Assembly: GCF_019703515.2 (NCBI RefSeq)
Contig: NC_059385.1
Coordinates: 34,708,001-34,772,000, forward strand
Origin: Myxocyprinus asiaticus
Lineage: Eukaryota > Chordata > Actinopteri > Cypriniformes > Catostomidae
Reading direction: 5' to 3'
DNA: 64,000 bases
The translations under genes were made by a program, and so were the position numbers. Positions within the stretch are counted from its first letter, which is position 1. The number at the start of each line of letters is the position of its first letter. Shown piece by piece: positions 48,390 to 59,470 of the stretch. The notes under the pieces were generated by a model. It did not search any database. It saw nothing but the letters and a program-made list of their open reading frames with translations, and was not told the origin of the DNA.

Positions 48390-49040
48390 ATTTTGTAAGG
48401 CAAAACTACATAACAGAAAATACTTTGTAGAACAATCCCCAGCCAATAGGCAGAATAAACACAAAGAACGTGTAGATTCATTTACCGAACTGTCTCGAAG
48501 GTGTGTTCCTCCACAAAACAAATTCCAGCCAATATAAAGCCTTTCAGTTTCCTCGGACAGACAAACAAGTGTTCAGTGAGACGGCTGTTTTAGTGCAGCA
48601 GATGATGTAATCATTCCAATGTCCCTCAAAAATACTCCACAAAACAGACTCCAGCCAACAGGAGGCATAAGCACAAGGAATGAACAGATTCATCCACAAC
48701 TGTCTCGAAGCAGTGTTATTCCACAAAACAAACTCCAGCCGCTAGGCGGAACCATCACAAAAAGAAACAAAACATGCATCGCAGTTCCTCAGATGGTCAA
48801 GAGTCAAATTCCCCCCAAAAAAATACCATGACTTACTCAGTCCATCAACTTTATAAAAGACATCCTTTGTGTGGGCAAGTAGATATTTTGCGGCCATCCC
48901 AGCATCCACTCTCAATCTGGCCAGGAACCCCAGTGCAAAAGCGATCCTCCGTCAATGCAAAAGTTTCTTGAAGCAGAAGTGTTATTCCACAAAACAAACT
49001 CCAGCCGCTAGGCAGAACCAACACAAACAGAAACAAAAAT
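48390..49040. repeat. Five copies of a CCACAAAACARACTCCAGCC motif in L1
   Basis: The word or close variants occur near 48430, 48511, 48641, 48720 and 48981. Each is followed by NRGGCRKAA-type sequence and CACAAR. The two best copies (48720, 48981) share over 40 bp. They lie between ORF1 and ORF2 of L1 copy 2. The irregular 80-260 bp spacing rules out a CRISPR-like array. Confidence 0.75.
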
Positions 49041-49415
49041 GGCGCCCAGCTTCCTCAGGCCGTTGAGTGTATGTTCAGAGAGTCAATCCACTCACATGAG
49101 AAACACTAAATGGCTTACTCACTCCAATGTATTTATGAAGGACAGTGCTTGTTTTGGACACGTAAATATCCTGCGGCCATCCTTCGGAAACATCAATGCA
49201 AAAGTGATCTTCCATTGATGTTAGAGTTTCTTAAATTCCTTGAATCGATCGCGTTACTCTCGTTGAATTCGCAAAGTCCGGGAACAAGAAAATATTGCGA
49301 TTCTTCCAAGAAAGCTTTCCTTTGCTCCTCACCTCACGCAACATGAGATCTTTATCGGATGATCTAAAAAATTTGGCCAGAATTGATCGGGGCCTGTTTC
49401 CCTCAGCAGATCTGA

Positions 49416-49532
49416 GGGAAACTATGTAATGACACCAATTCTAAAGCATTGTTTTCTGCATTATATGTTCTGAAAAAAAGTTTCCATATCGGCACATATC
49501 GCATACCGATATATCGGTCGGGCACTATTTTA
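49416..49532. mobile_element. Terminal fragment with GGTCGGGCACTA end
   Basis: Reversed, the end reads TAGTGCCCGACCGATATATCGG, resembling fish hAT-type repeats with ATATCGG words. It lies directly between the truncated L1 and the hAT-like copy at 49533, so it marks a breakpoint or an older insertion. Confidence 0.4.
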
Positions 49533-50965
49533 AATGCCTGCTATGTTACTCCTTTTACACTTAATCAATTAATCGTAACAATTAATCATATTAAAATCAT
49601 GACGTCCTAGTGTGATTTATTAAACCACTAAAGGCTGCAATCTTACTGTGGATAAGCTGCGTACTTTAAATAAATCCGACCGCTCATCCTCTAGAAACTC
49701 CACAGACATTGAGAATCATTCGCGTTGTATGAGATGACAAAGCAGAGCACTCATCCACTGTGAACCACGCAGCACATGTAAAATATATATTTATATAATT
49801 AAAATCACAGCATTTGTGCTTTAATCTCAGCTCATCTTTATTTATATCTAATTTAAAACAATAGAGTTGACCAAAGTGCTTCAAAGTAATAAAATTTAAA
49901 ACCACATACACAAACAATTAATCTAAAATACAAACACTCCAAAATTGTGTCTTACATTTCATTTGTCCTACTCAAAGGCCAATGTAAAGAGACATGACTT
50001 AAAAGTCTTCAGTGATCACACTGGGCTCTGTTGCGAACTGTTTATCTGGAAAAGTGAAGCTTACGGAAAAAAACACGTCATAATTAAAGCACGATTCAAA
50101 ATAAAAGCTAGATGCCTGTAATAGACCTTTTTTTTCCAGACTGTGATGACGTGTTTCCGCCTAATTTATCAACATAAATCTCGCATTTGTTTTATATTGT
50201 AAATTGTTTAAGACATTATGCTTTGTGTTATTTTATCCTGAAACGAATTACCACAGCTGCGTGGGGGTTTCTGTTACAGCTGCTGAGAAACTGACCATAA
50301 ATTTGGCATCTTCTCACATAAGACACACGTCTTAATCCACCACTCTACTTTTTTCCTCTTCTGCAAAGTCATTCAAACGTAATAGTGAGGGTTTTCTTTT
50401 GGTCTTGGAGCAAATGGGTAAGTGAAAAATAATATTTGCTGTGGTCTCCCATTCACTCCCATTCACCACTGTCGAAGTTTACCCTGCAAACGTGTACTTC
50501 CACGTTCCAAAACCCGCAATGTGAAAAAGGTCTACTGAAGAAATTGTGACAGAAATATATTACAACTGTATAGTAAAATGTACTTTAATATTCACTGTAA
50601 TAATAATAATTATAATAATAATTAAGCAATATATCACAAGCAAGACTGCTGTTGAAATAAAAGTTTGGCAAAAAAAAAAAACAATGACATGTTGAAAAGT
50701 TCCATTTTCACTTGTTAGAAGTTTTTAGAATTAACTGATTAGACACCATTTTGATGATGAAATTAAATTCAACTTTAAAACATGGAGTTCTGGAAAATAA
50801 TAATAATTATTAAACTATAATTGTTAAAATAATTATTAATTTATTTAAAATGACTAAACTGGTGTGTTTAATAGCACATTATTATATTAGCATATTTTTG
50901 CTGTGGTATCGAAATTGGTATCGAGAACCATGAAATTTCACTAATATCGGTACCGTGACAACACT
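49533..50965 (+). mobile_element. ACCGGTA-type hAT-like element, 5'-truncated copy
   Basis: From AAATGCCTGCTATG on it is nearly identical to 23028-23446. It keeps the right end (ATATCGGTACCGTGACAACACTA). A second small element is inserted at 50122-50534. Confidence 0.6.
50122..50534. mobile_element. Nested MITE with TAGACCTTTTT ends
   Basis: The left end TAGACCTTTTTTTTCCAG and right end CAATGTGAAAAAGGTCTA are inverted. The 413-bp segment is absent from the homologous position in the copy at 39905-40912 (near 40435), which supports a discrete insertion. The target duplication is unclear. Confidence 0.6.
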
Positions 50966-51060
50966 AGTGAATACACTCAGTTACTCAAATACATTTTAGC
51001 CTATTTTTCCAATTTACACATTTCAATTTCATAACAAAATTAAATTATACTTTGTGATCA

Positions 51061-51105
<45 letters not shown>

Positions 51106-51899
51106 TTATATATAGGATTACTCAATTAAATTTGATGGAGTTTTGTTATGAAATTGAAGTGTGTTAATCTTACAGTAATTTTTTGAGAGAGATGCAGGGC
51201 TTGTTTCTCCCCCTCACCTGACCTGTGTTCTTGTTCATTGTATTTTATGTCTTTTTTTGCCATTGACACGCAAGTGCCAGCTTTACAGGTCACATTGTAA
51301 AATTTCAATCATGGTCTATTTTTATCAGTCAAATTACACGTATAATATTTCATTTTGTATCGATATACAGTAGTCAACATTTCAGTTAAAAATGACAATG
51401 CGTGGCAAGCGCGAGTCTAATGAAACAGGTGTTCCATTTAATAATTCACAGGGTTAGGGAACGTACTTGTAAAAGTGTACTTACATTATTGATGTTTCTG
51501 GTTGAGAGCGGCAGAGCAAGTCTGGTGATCTCTTTTACGCACACACACACAGTGCACGTGCAGAGAGAAGCAGGCGAGCAAGAGAGAGTGGGTAAAAAAA
51601 GTCTTTGAAAGAGTGCGCGCTGTCACTCTCAGCTAGAATAATCACATAAGGACAATGAAACACGTGCCAACCGATGTGCAGCATCAAATACACAGAAAGT
51701 ATGATAGTCCTAATTGTAGAGAGCACATCAATAAGAAGACAAAGACAAATCCCGGACATGAACCAATTTTGAAATCCCGGCAGGTCCGAAAAAGAGGACA
51801 TGTCTGGGGAAAAAGAGGACGTATGGTTACCCTAACTTTCAAACGTGTGTTCTCCACTCCAGGTGCTCTCAATCTCTCATCAGTCACTCATGTTAAAAA
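50966..51899. other. No gene recognised
   Basis: Apart from the AT tract and a short CA run near 51540, nothing is assigned. Confidence 0.35.
51064..51104. repeat. (AT)n microsatellite
   Basis: About 20 AT units. Confidence 0.95.
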
Positions 51900-52018
51900 A
51901 AATCATTTTTTTGTTTTTGTTTTTTTGTGGATTTTCCCCTTTTTTTTTCTCCCAATTCGGAATGCCCAATTCCCCAATGTGCTTTTAAGTCCTCGTGGTC
52001 ACGTAGTGATTTGCCTCA
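51900..52018 (-). mobile_element. SINE 3' fragment joined to L1
   Basis: TTCTCCCAATTCGGAATGCC and TTAAGTCCTCGTGGTCACGT match the 3' part of the SINE at 46180-46628. It stops at GATTTGCCTCAG, and L1 sequence in the opposite orientation (CTTTTGCTTTACGCTGA) starts at once. Confidence 0.75.
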
Positions 52019-52804
52019 GCTTTTGCTTTACGCTGATATTTTATTATTCATCTCCAACCCCATTAGATCTATACCTTGCCTCCATAGAATTATTAATTCC
52101 TTTTCTAAGTTCTCAGGATACAGAGTCAATTGGTCTAAATCCGAAGCTTTGGCTCTGACAGCGTACTGCCCAGTAACAGGGCAATAAGTATTTGGGCATT
52201 TTATTTCCAGAAAACTTTTCTGATTTAATTAGAATTAATTTGACCCTTTAATTTTCAAGCTATGTGGGCAGGTGGGCTTCATTTCATTTATCTATGTATC
52301 TGATTGGAAAGGTTAATGTTATTAAAATGAATTGTATTCCAAAGTTTTACTTCCTGCTACAATCTCTCCCTGTAGATGTCTCCCTCTCTTATTTCAAGCA
52401 ATTTGATAGCATAGCGAAGTCCTTCATTTGGAATGGTAAATGTCACAGATTACATTTCATTAAGTTACATAAGCCGACTGACAAAGGTGGGCTAGGCCTA
52501 TCCAAGATTTTGTTTTATTATTATGCATTCGGTCTGCATACATTTGGCTCATTGGTCGCTTCCACCTGAGAGAGCCCCTCCCTGGTTTTGTATTGAACAG
52601 GAAGTTCTTGCCCCTATTTCGCCATTGCAAAGCCTTTCTATCAAACTAACCTGAGAAGTTAAATTACACCCCGTTGTCTCACATTTGCACTCGGTATGGA
52701 CAAAAGTGTTTAATTTGTAAATTTTTTTAAATGTTGCCTCGAGCATATGGCTGAACCCTAAATTATGTATCAACAAGTCCCCTTTTTGCTGGTCAGAGTG
52801 GATT

Positions 52805-53441
52805 GTGAGGGGGGTTAATACGCTCGGTGACCTATATGAGAGTGGAGTGTTGAGATCCTTTCAAAATTTGGTTCAACTTTTTGGGATTCCCAGATCTCAG
52901 TTCTATAAGCAGCTGCGCCACCTGCTCTGTACTGTTTTTGGGAGTAGATTACACCCCCCTAAAGCAGCAGATACTTTGGGAGTGGCGATTACTGCTCTTG
53001 GAAAAGGTCATGAGGCATCAGTGTATTACTCCCTACTAATTCAGAGTCTGAGGGACGGAACTTCAACTTCTCTTAAAAGATTATGGGAGAAAGATCTAAA
53101 CTTGGTATTGGAGGAGGGAGGGTGGGCTAGGATTCTAAATAACATCAAGTCTGCATGGAGATGCAAGGATTCACCTTATGCAATTCAAAATTTTACATAG
53201 AGTCTATTGGACCCCCTCTAGATTGTATAGGCTTGGTCTCAAAGACACACCCACCTGCTGGCGATGTCAATCAGAAGATGGAGACACAACCCATGTCTTT
53301 TGGGGATGTGTTAAGATCCAAGAATTTTGGTTGAAGATTCAGAGTTTTATGTGTGAGGTATTGTGCTCTCAAATTTTATTTTGCCCCAGACTCTGTATTT
53401 TAGGTGATGGGGCGGTCATTAATATGGAGAATAGCACATAA
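52805..53441 (+). pseudogene. L1 ORF2 C-terminal region with zf-RVT, copy 4
   Basis: 52805-53200 reads LGVAITALGKGHEASVYYS and LLIQSLRDGTSTSLKRLW. 53178-53441 reads TPSRLYRLGLKDTPTCWRCQ with EDGDTTHVFWGC, the Cys/His knuckle. The two frames overlap through a frameshift. Confidence 0.8.
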
Positions 53442-53688
53442 AAAACTGGGTCCTAACTAGCATTATAATTGCCAGACAGATCATTTTAAGGGGTTGGAAG
53501 TCAGCTGGAGCACCCCCATTTCAGGAGTGGTGTTCGGAGATGGGCAGGGTGGCAGCTTTTGAAGAGGGGGCATCCAGAAGACTGGGGAATTTAGACTTGT
53601 TTGTGGAGAAATGGGGCAAGTATCTGGCTTTTTTGGAGGGCTCTTGGGGAGGGACAGTGTAGAGAGAGGTGCAGTGGATGTGTCTGAT

Positions 53689-53696
53689 ATATATAT

Positions 53697-53740
<44 letters not shown>

Positions 53741-53761
53741 GAGACAGAGATATATATATAT
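53689..53761. repeat. (AT)n(GATA)n microsatellite in L1 3'UTR
   Basis: AT repeats, then about eleven GATA units, then AT again, at the same 3'UTR site as the repeats in the other L1 copies. Confidence 0.95.
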
Positions 53762-54041
53762 TTGTTTTGTTTTTTTTTTGGTCTCCAATTATGTGACCAC
53801 TGGGGTGTTGTTGGGGGTCGGGCTGGAGTTGACGATTGGGGGGGGCAATTGTGAGGGTTAAATATTGATTCTGTTTGTATATGTTTTGCTTTTCATTGTT
53901 TAATATATGAATCAATAAAAAAATGTTAAATCACACAAAAAAAGTAATGTCTTTCGTTTAAGTTTATCGTGTTTCAATAAACTAATTTAATTTTGAAAGC
54001 AAAATCAATAAAGCAAAAACATTCACTGACCCTTGGCAGGG

Positions 54042-54410
54042 GGGTCGACCATATAATCGGATATCGTGGAATTTTATAGGCGATTATCGTTAAAATATTT
54101 TTTTACCTATTGCTCAGCCCAAAAGGGAAGTTAAATTTTTCATGAACAATTGTAAAATGAAGTAATTTTATGGAGACCCGCACAAACACGTGTACTCAAT
54201 TCCATATTGCAACATGTTACCTATTAATTTTTGCATATTTGTTTGTTTTTGAGTAGTCTATGGGCAATATCAACATTTTATTTTATTGAAAAAACGTTTT
54301 TTGAAAATAATAAATTATTCATTTGTGCTATGGCTCTTTCGAAAAAATGCATCAACCAAAAATTTTAAAATTGGCTCCTTAGTGAAAAAAGGTTCCCAAC
54401 CCCTGCTCTA
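54042..54410. mobile_element. Possible degenerate hAT-like element
   Basis: The left end CAGGGGGGTCGACCATATAA and right end GGTTCCCAACCCCTG resemble hAT-type CAGGGG termini in opposite orientation. No matching 8-bp duplication was found. They may be ends of two families. Confidence 0.3.
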
Positions 54411-54645
54411 GGATGATCAGAGTTATCTGGATGAACAGGTCACCATCCTCTCCTCCACTACACCTCTCTCAGACCCCTGAACACAAAGAGACCCTTCATT
54501 CCTCATAAGCCCACCACAATACTACACAGTGTGCATCAAAGGCAGAATTGTTACAGAGGTGCAGTGGGTGCAGAGAAGCATACTGCAGGCTGCATTGAGC
54601 TCGTCTGCACGCAGGCCTGCAGCAGCATTCTTCACACTGCACTGG

Positions 54646-54685
<40 letters not shown>

Positions 54686-55268
54686 ACTGACTTCTAATAA
54701 ATAACATCACTGACATGTCTATCACATCACAAGGACAATAACCAGAAGTACACTGGCAGGGATCCTTCTTTCCACAAGCTCACCAAGAACAGAAAATATA
54801 AAGCACCTTTATAGGGTCCTCCATTAAAATGCAATGTGACGATAGCTTTTGTACAGCGTGACAACATTTCGGCATGCAGAACGGGTCTGAACAGCAAACA
54901 CTACTAAACTGAACCACATGCAATTACAAAAACTGGCATGTTCATCATTATAATATGTATAGTTACAATAAATAAATAATTGAAATTACAATTAGCCGTT
55001 ATTTTTATTTTTTTAACACAGTATATTAGCAATTAATGGAGAAAGACTTTCTTGATGGCTAATGTAGCATTTATAAGTCATTTGCAGAATGTACTGTAAT
55101 ATTAATTACTAGTGTACTATATTTACTTATATTTTTACACTAAACTATAACTTTGTAAAAAAGAATCTAAAAATAATACTGTATTTTAAAATGGCAGATA
55201 GCCATTTCTTCTGATTTCTGTTTAGTCATAAAATTTTAGTAATTTATTTGCACATAAGGAAATTGTTA
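54411..55268. other. No gene; (GT)n at 54650-54681
   Basis: Besides the dinucleotide tract nothing is assigned. Confidence 0.4.
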
Positions 55269-55279
55269 ATATATTAGGA
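55269..55279. repeat. SINE target-site duplication, left
   Basis: ATATATTAGGA. The right copy is split by the Tc1 insertion at a TA within it. Confidence 0.75.
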
Positions 55280-55724
55280 AGAAGAGGGGCCTGGGTAGTT
55301 CAGCGAGTAAAGACGCTGACTACCACCTCTGGAGTCCCGAGTTTGAATCCAGGGCATGCTGAGTGACTCCAGCCAGGTCTCCTAAGCAACCAAATTGGCC
55401 CGGTTGCTAGGGAGGGTAGAGTCACATGGGGTAACCTTCTCATGGTCGCTATAACGTGGTTCGCTCTCGGTGAGGCGCGTGGTGAGTTGTGTGTGGATGT
55501 CACGGAGAATAGTGTGAAGCCTCCACACACACTATGCCTCCGCGGTAACGCACTCAACAAGCCACATGATAAGATGCACTCTCAGGTGCAGAGGCAACTG
55601 AGATTCGTCCTCTGCCACCCAGATTGAGGCGAGTCACTACGCCACCACAAGGATTTAGCGCGCATTGGGAATTGGGCATTCCAAATTGGGGTGAAAAAGG
55701 AGAGAGAGAGAAAAAAAAAAGTAT
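55280..55724 (+). mobile_element. tRNA-derived SINE, plus-strand copy
   Basis: GGGGCCTGGGTAGTTCAGCG (A-box) is followed by AGTTTGAATCCAGGG (B-box), the same body as 46180-46628 and an A-rich tail. The target duplication is ATATATTAGGA. It is at 55269-55279 on the left; on the right it is split into 55725-55729 and 58720-58725 by a later Tc1 insertion. Confidence 0.85.
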
Positions 55725-55869
55725 ATATACAGTTGCAATCTAAATTATTCAACCCCCCCCCCCAAGACAGTAAGGATTTACAAAGGTAAGCTTTTCTGAT
55801 GCCCCAGAATTTTTAAACCGTACATCTATATCAGTTGAGTGACACATTCAAAGTCATAGTGTGAATATA

Positions 55870-56070
55870 CAGGTGCATCTCAATAAATTAGAATGTCGTG
55901 GAAAAGTTCATTTATTTCAGTAATTCAACTCAAATTGTGAAACTCATGTATTAAATAAATTCAGTGCACACAGACTGAAGTAGTTTAAGTCTTTGGTTCT
56001 TTTAATTGTAATGATTTTGGCTCACATTTAACAAAAACCCACCAATTCACTATCTCAAAAAATTAGAATA
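55870..56070. repeat. Left IR/DR arm of inner Tc1
   Basis: Inverted match to 57247-57446. The ends of the arm share AATTAGAAT words, as expected for paired transposase-binding direct repeats. Confidence 0.85.
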
Positions 56071-56168
56071 TGGTGACATGCCAATCAGCTAATCAACTCA
56101 AAACATTTGCAAAGGTTTCCTGAGCCTTCAAAATGGTCTCTCAGTTTGGTTCACTAGGCTACACAATC

Positions 56169-57166
56169 ATGGGGAAGACTGCTGATCTGACAGTTGTCCA
56201 GAAGACAATCATTGACACCCTTCACAAGGAGGGTAAGCCACAAACATTCATTGCCAAAGAAGCTGGCTGTTCACAGAGTGCTGTATCCAAGCATGTTAAC
56301 AGAAAGTTGAGTGGAAGGAAAAAGTGTGGAAGATGCACAACCAACCGAGAGAACCGCAGCCTTATGAGGATTGTCAAGCAAAATCGATTCAAGAATTTGG
56401 GTGAATTTCACAAGGAATGGACTGAGGCTGGGGTCAAGGCATCAAGAGCCACCACACACAGACGTGTCAAGGAATTTGGCTACAGTTGTCGTATTCCTCT
56501 TGTTAAGCCACTCCTGAACCACAGACAACGTCAGAGGCGTCTTACCTGGGCTAAGGAGAAGAAGAACTGGACTGTTGCCCAGTGTTCCAAAGTCTTCTTT
56601 TCAGATGAGAGCAAGTTTTGTATTTCATTTGGAAACCAAGGTCCTAGAGTCTGGAGGAAGGGTGGAGAAGCTCATAGCCCAAGTTGCTTGAAGTCCAGTG
56701 TTAAGTTTCCACAGTCTGTGAGGATTTGGGGTGCAATGTCATCTGCTGGTGTTGGTCCATTGTGTTTTTTGAAAACCAAAGTCACTGCACCCGTTTATTG
56801 GAAATTTTGGAGCACTTCATGCTTCCTTCTGCTGACCAGCTTTTTAAAGATGCTGATTTCATTTTCCAGCAGGATTTGGCACCTGCCCACACTGCCAAAA
56901 GCACCAAAAGTTGGTTAAATGACCATGGTGTTGGTGTGCTTGACTGGCCAGCAAACTCACCAGACCTGAACCCCATAGAGAATCTATGAGGTATTGTCAA
57001 GAGGAAAATGAGAAACAAGAGACCAAAAAATGCAGATGAGCTGAAGGCCACTGTCAAAGAAACCTGGGCTTCCATACCACCTCAGCAGTGCCACAAACTG
57101 ATCACCTCCATGCCACGCCGAATTGAGGCAGTAATTAAAGCAAAAGGAGCCCCTACCAAGTATTGA
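56169..57166 (+). pseudogene. Inner Tc1 DD34E transposase, two lesions
   Basis: The frame starts best at MGKTADLTVVQKTIID (56169); an upstream in-frame Met at 56133 is less family-like. Paired HTH: TFIAKEAGCSQSAVSKHV. First catalytic Asp: KVFFSDESKFCISF. A one-base loss in an A-run near 56801-56805 shifts the frame at PVYWK. In the new frame come FIFQQDLAPAHTAKS (second Asp) and SPDLNPIENL (Glu), with exact 34-residue spacing. TGA at 56987-56989 replaces the usual Trp, then GIVKRKMRNKRP continues to the natural stop at 57164-57166. Total about 332 residues, normal for Tc1. Confidence 0.9.
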
Positions 57167-57246
57167 GTACATATACAGTAAATTAACATACTTTCCAGAA
57201 GGCCAACAATTCACTAAAAATGTTTTTTTTTATTGGTCTTATGATG

Positions 57247-57446
57247 TATTCTAATTTTTTGAGATAGTGAATTGGTGGGTTTTTGTTAATGTGAGCCAAA
57301 ATCATCACAATTAAAAGAACCAAAGACTTAAACTACTTCAGTCTGTGTGCATTGAATTTATTTAATACATGAGTTTCACAGTTTGAGTTGAATTACTGAA
57401 ATAAATGAACTTTTCCACGACATTCTAATTTATTGAGATGCACCTG
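57247..57446. repeat. Right IR/DR arm of inner Tc1
   Basis: Inverted match to 55870-56070. Confidence 0.85.
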
Positions 57447-57999
57447 TATAACCTAATATTTAAAAGGATTTTTTTTAAAATACAGCCATGTCATAATTAT
57501 TCAACCCCTATTGCATGTAGCTGTTTCTAAAATATGTAAGGCTACACAAGTAATTGTTTTAAAACAAAATTAAGTCATCAATCTGCAATTGCACATATTT
57601 AAGTTTTAAAATGTAAGTTTAGCGTTGTAAGCAACAAAAAAAAATTCTATGCAAAAAAATGCAATTAAAAATAAACTGTCTCAAAAGCTAATAGAGGAGA
57701 TTATTTCATTACACAAGAAAGGTCATGGCTAAAAGTACATTTCCAAGGCACTTTAATTTCCAATAGAAAGTTGGCAGCACCATTCATACATTTTTTAAAT
57801 ATGGTACAACAGCAACCTTCTTGGGGTGTGGAAGAAAGCAAATCTTCACCAAAGGGAAATGTTGACTTGAATATTCAAGAAGTAATTAGGAAAGAACTTG
57901 TGGAGTCCTGGAAGAAGGTTTTATAGACGTATGACACTAAACTGAAAATGAGTTTTAGACCCATGGGTCAACAGTATGTCTGGAGTAAGATGACAAGGT

Positions 58000-58500
58000 G
58001 ATGACAAGAACGACACCATCCCCACAGTCAAGCATGGCGGTGTATCAGTCCTGTTATGGGGGTGTTTTACGGCTGCAGGAAACGGCTATCCTGACTATGT
58101 GACTGACACCATGGATTCTTTCAGGTATCAGGCCATTTTGGCATGATAAATGTGATGCCTTCAGTGTGTAAATTGAAGCTCGGTGATCACTGGACTTTCC
58201 AGCAAGACAATAACACCAAGGATACATCCAAGTTGTCCAAAATCTGGTTAAGGGATAGGTCGTGGAATATCCTTAAATGGCCCTTTCAGTCCATCATTAA
58301 AATCCCATTGCAAACCTTTGTTGGGATTTCAAGGTAGCAGTGGCAGCACAGAAACCATAGAATATCAATGAGCTGGAAGCTTTTGCTCATGAGAAATGTG
58401 TAAAAATTCTAATAGAGAGGTGTCCAAAGCCTGAGAACACTTACCTGAAACATTTATTTGCTGTTATTAAGGATAAAGGATGTTCCACAAATGATTGACT
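58000..58500 (+). pseudogene. Outer Tc1 transposase remnant
   Basis: Readable pieces include TVKHGGVSVLLWGCFTAAG, then WTFQQDNNTKDTSKLSKIW with the second catalytic Asp, and a frame-broken tail near the NPIE region. The N-terminal domain is degraded. Many stops and shifts show it is old. Confidence 0.75.
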
Positions 58501-58725
58501 TTGGAGGTTGAATATTTTTGACATGACATTTGTGGAGAGAATTAGTTATTTTTTATTTTAAAATTTGGGTAAACTGTACTCTTTGTTCTCAAAATCACCC
58601 AAATGTGTATTAAAAACTTACTTTGACTGTTTACTGATGTTTTAGTTGATGTGTTTTAATTCACATCACCAGAATGTATTGCTGGTCAGGGGGGTTGAAT
58701 CATTTTGATTGCAACTGTATATTAG

Positions 58726-59470
58726 GATAACAGTACACACAGTAGTCCAGAAACCATGGATGGCATGTCCATGTTAGCAATTGCATTTTCTCACACATAC
58801 AGTACATAGTGAATAAGACATTTACTCATAGCACATGTAAAGTGCTTTAACCTTGAAGTTAAACCAGCAACTACTTAGCAGAGATGGGCCACTTCTATTA
58901 AAAATTAATGGGAGAAATTAGAATGCCTAACTGCATCCAACGGTCAACGGATGTAGATAGGAAGTCCCACCTTACAGGTAAGAGAGCCAGACACCTTTTA
59001 GATACAGACATCGCCTGTCAATCAGCTCAAGAACGCACATGCGTATTAGCTATAAAAGCTGGGAAAACTGTGTTTTTTTAGCGTTATCTGAGGTAAAGAA
59101 ACACCATTTATGATACCAGTGTTGTCAGATTTTACTGCTGATTTGAAATATGTTCTTTGATCATAATCTTGACCAACAGTTTTGGAGATTTTGGTCTTTC
59201 TCCAGACAACTGGAGAAACAAGATTGGAGCTGCACTGTCATGACTGGAAATATCCTCCCGAGAGCGTTCCAAACATGGCCGACAGTGGACTGACTTGCTT
59301 GTGCAGATGCAGCATGAGCAGCAATCTCCTGACAGTTTAAACAGCCTAGATCGCCTGCTTGGATTCTCATGGACTGACCATCATGATTTGTGAATCAGAG
59401 GAACTTTTGATCCTGATCCTGAAGTTTTGATTCTGGCTGATGGAATACACGTTTCAGAGGAAGATATAGA
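58726..59470. other. No gene recognised
   Basis: I see no repeat ends or exon signals here. Confidence 0.35.

Larger units (their letters stand above)
43729..49415 (-). mobile_element. L1-clade LINE, copy 2, longest
   Basis: Order on the minus strand: a scrap of ORF1 (49415-49230), a 1.1-kb inter-ORF region with repeated motifs, endonuclease (48132-47416), RT (47136-44740), C-terminal zinc-knuckle domain (44406-44200) and a 3'UTR with an AAT-rich repeat and A-rich end near 43729. A SINE interrupts it at 46180-46628. The 5' end is truncated within ORF1. No target duplication was found. Confidence 0.85.
52019..53935 (+). mobile_element. L1-clade LINE, copy 4, 5'-truncated
   Basis: It starts in the RT catalytic box and runs through thumb, C-terminal zinc knuckle and 3'UTR to an A-rich end (GAATCAATAAAAAAATG). 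The RT piece reads LLYADILLFISNPIRSI, then GYRVNWSKSEALALTAY. One Asp codon of YADD is missing through a 3-bp deletion. The frame breaks repeatedly afterwards. It has a GATA microsatellite in the 3'UTR. Confidence 0.85.
55870..57446 (+). mobile_element. Inner Tc1-like transposon with 200-bp inverted ends
   Basis: This 1577-bp element has long inverted repeats (55870-56070 and 57247-57446), each with CAGGTGCATCTCAATAAATT at the tip and TCTCAAAAAATTAGAATA at the inner end. That is IR/DR architecture. TA duplications are at 55868-55869 and 57447-57448. The arms remain highly similar, so insertion is fairly recent relative to the outer element. Confidence 0.92.
55730..58717 (+). mobile_element. 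Outer Tc1-like transposon, interrupted
   Basis: The left end CAGTTGCAATCTAAATTATTC, close to 55730, is the inverse of the right end GAATCATTTTGATTGCAACTG. TA flanks at 55728-55729 and 58718-58719. An internal ATAATTATTCAACCCC copy near 57494 suggests IR/DR ends. A second Tc1 sits inside at 55870-57446; without it the element would be about 1.4 kb. Confidence 0.85.

Noticed and set aside
48390..49040. CRISPR-like array
   Set aside because: Spacing is irregular, repeats are imperfect, and the sequence is a vertebrate L1 linker.
51655..52158. 167-codon plus-strand open frame
   Set aside because: Crosses unrelated sequence, a SINE fragment and L1; a chance composite.
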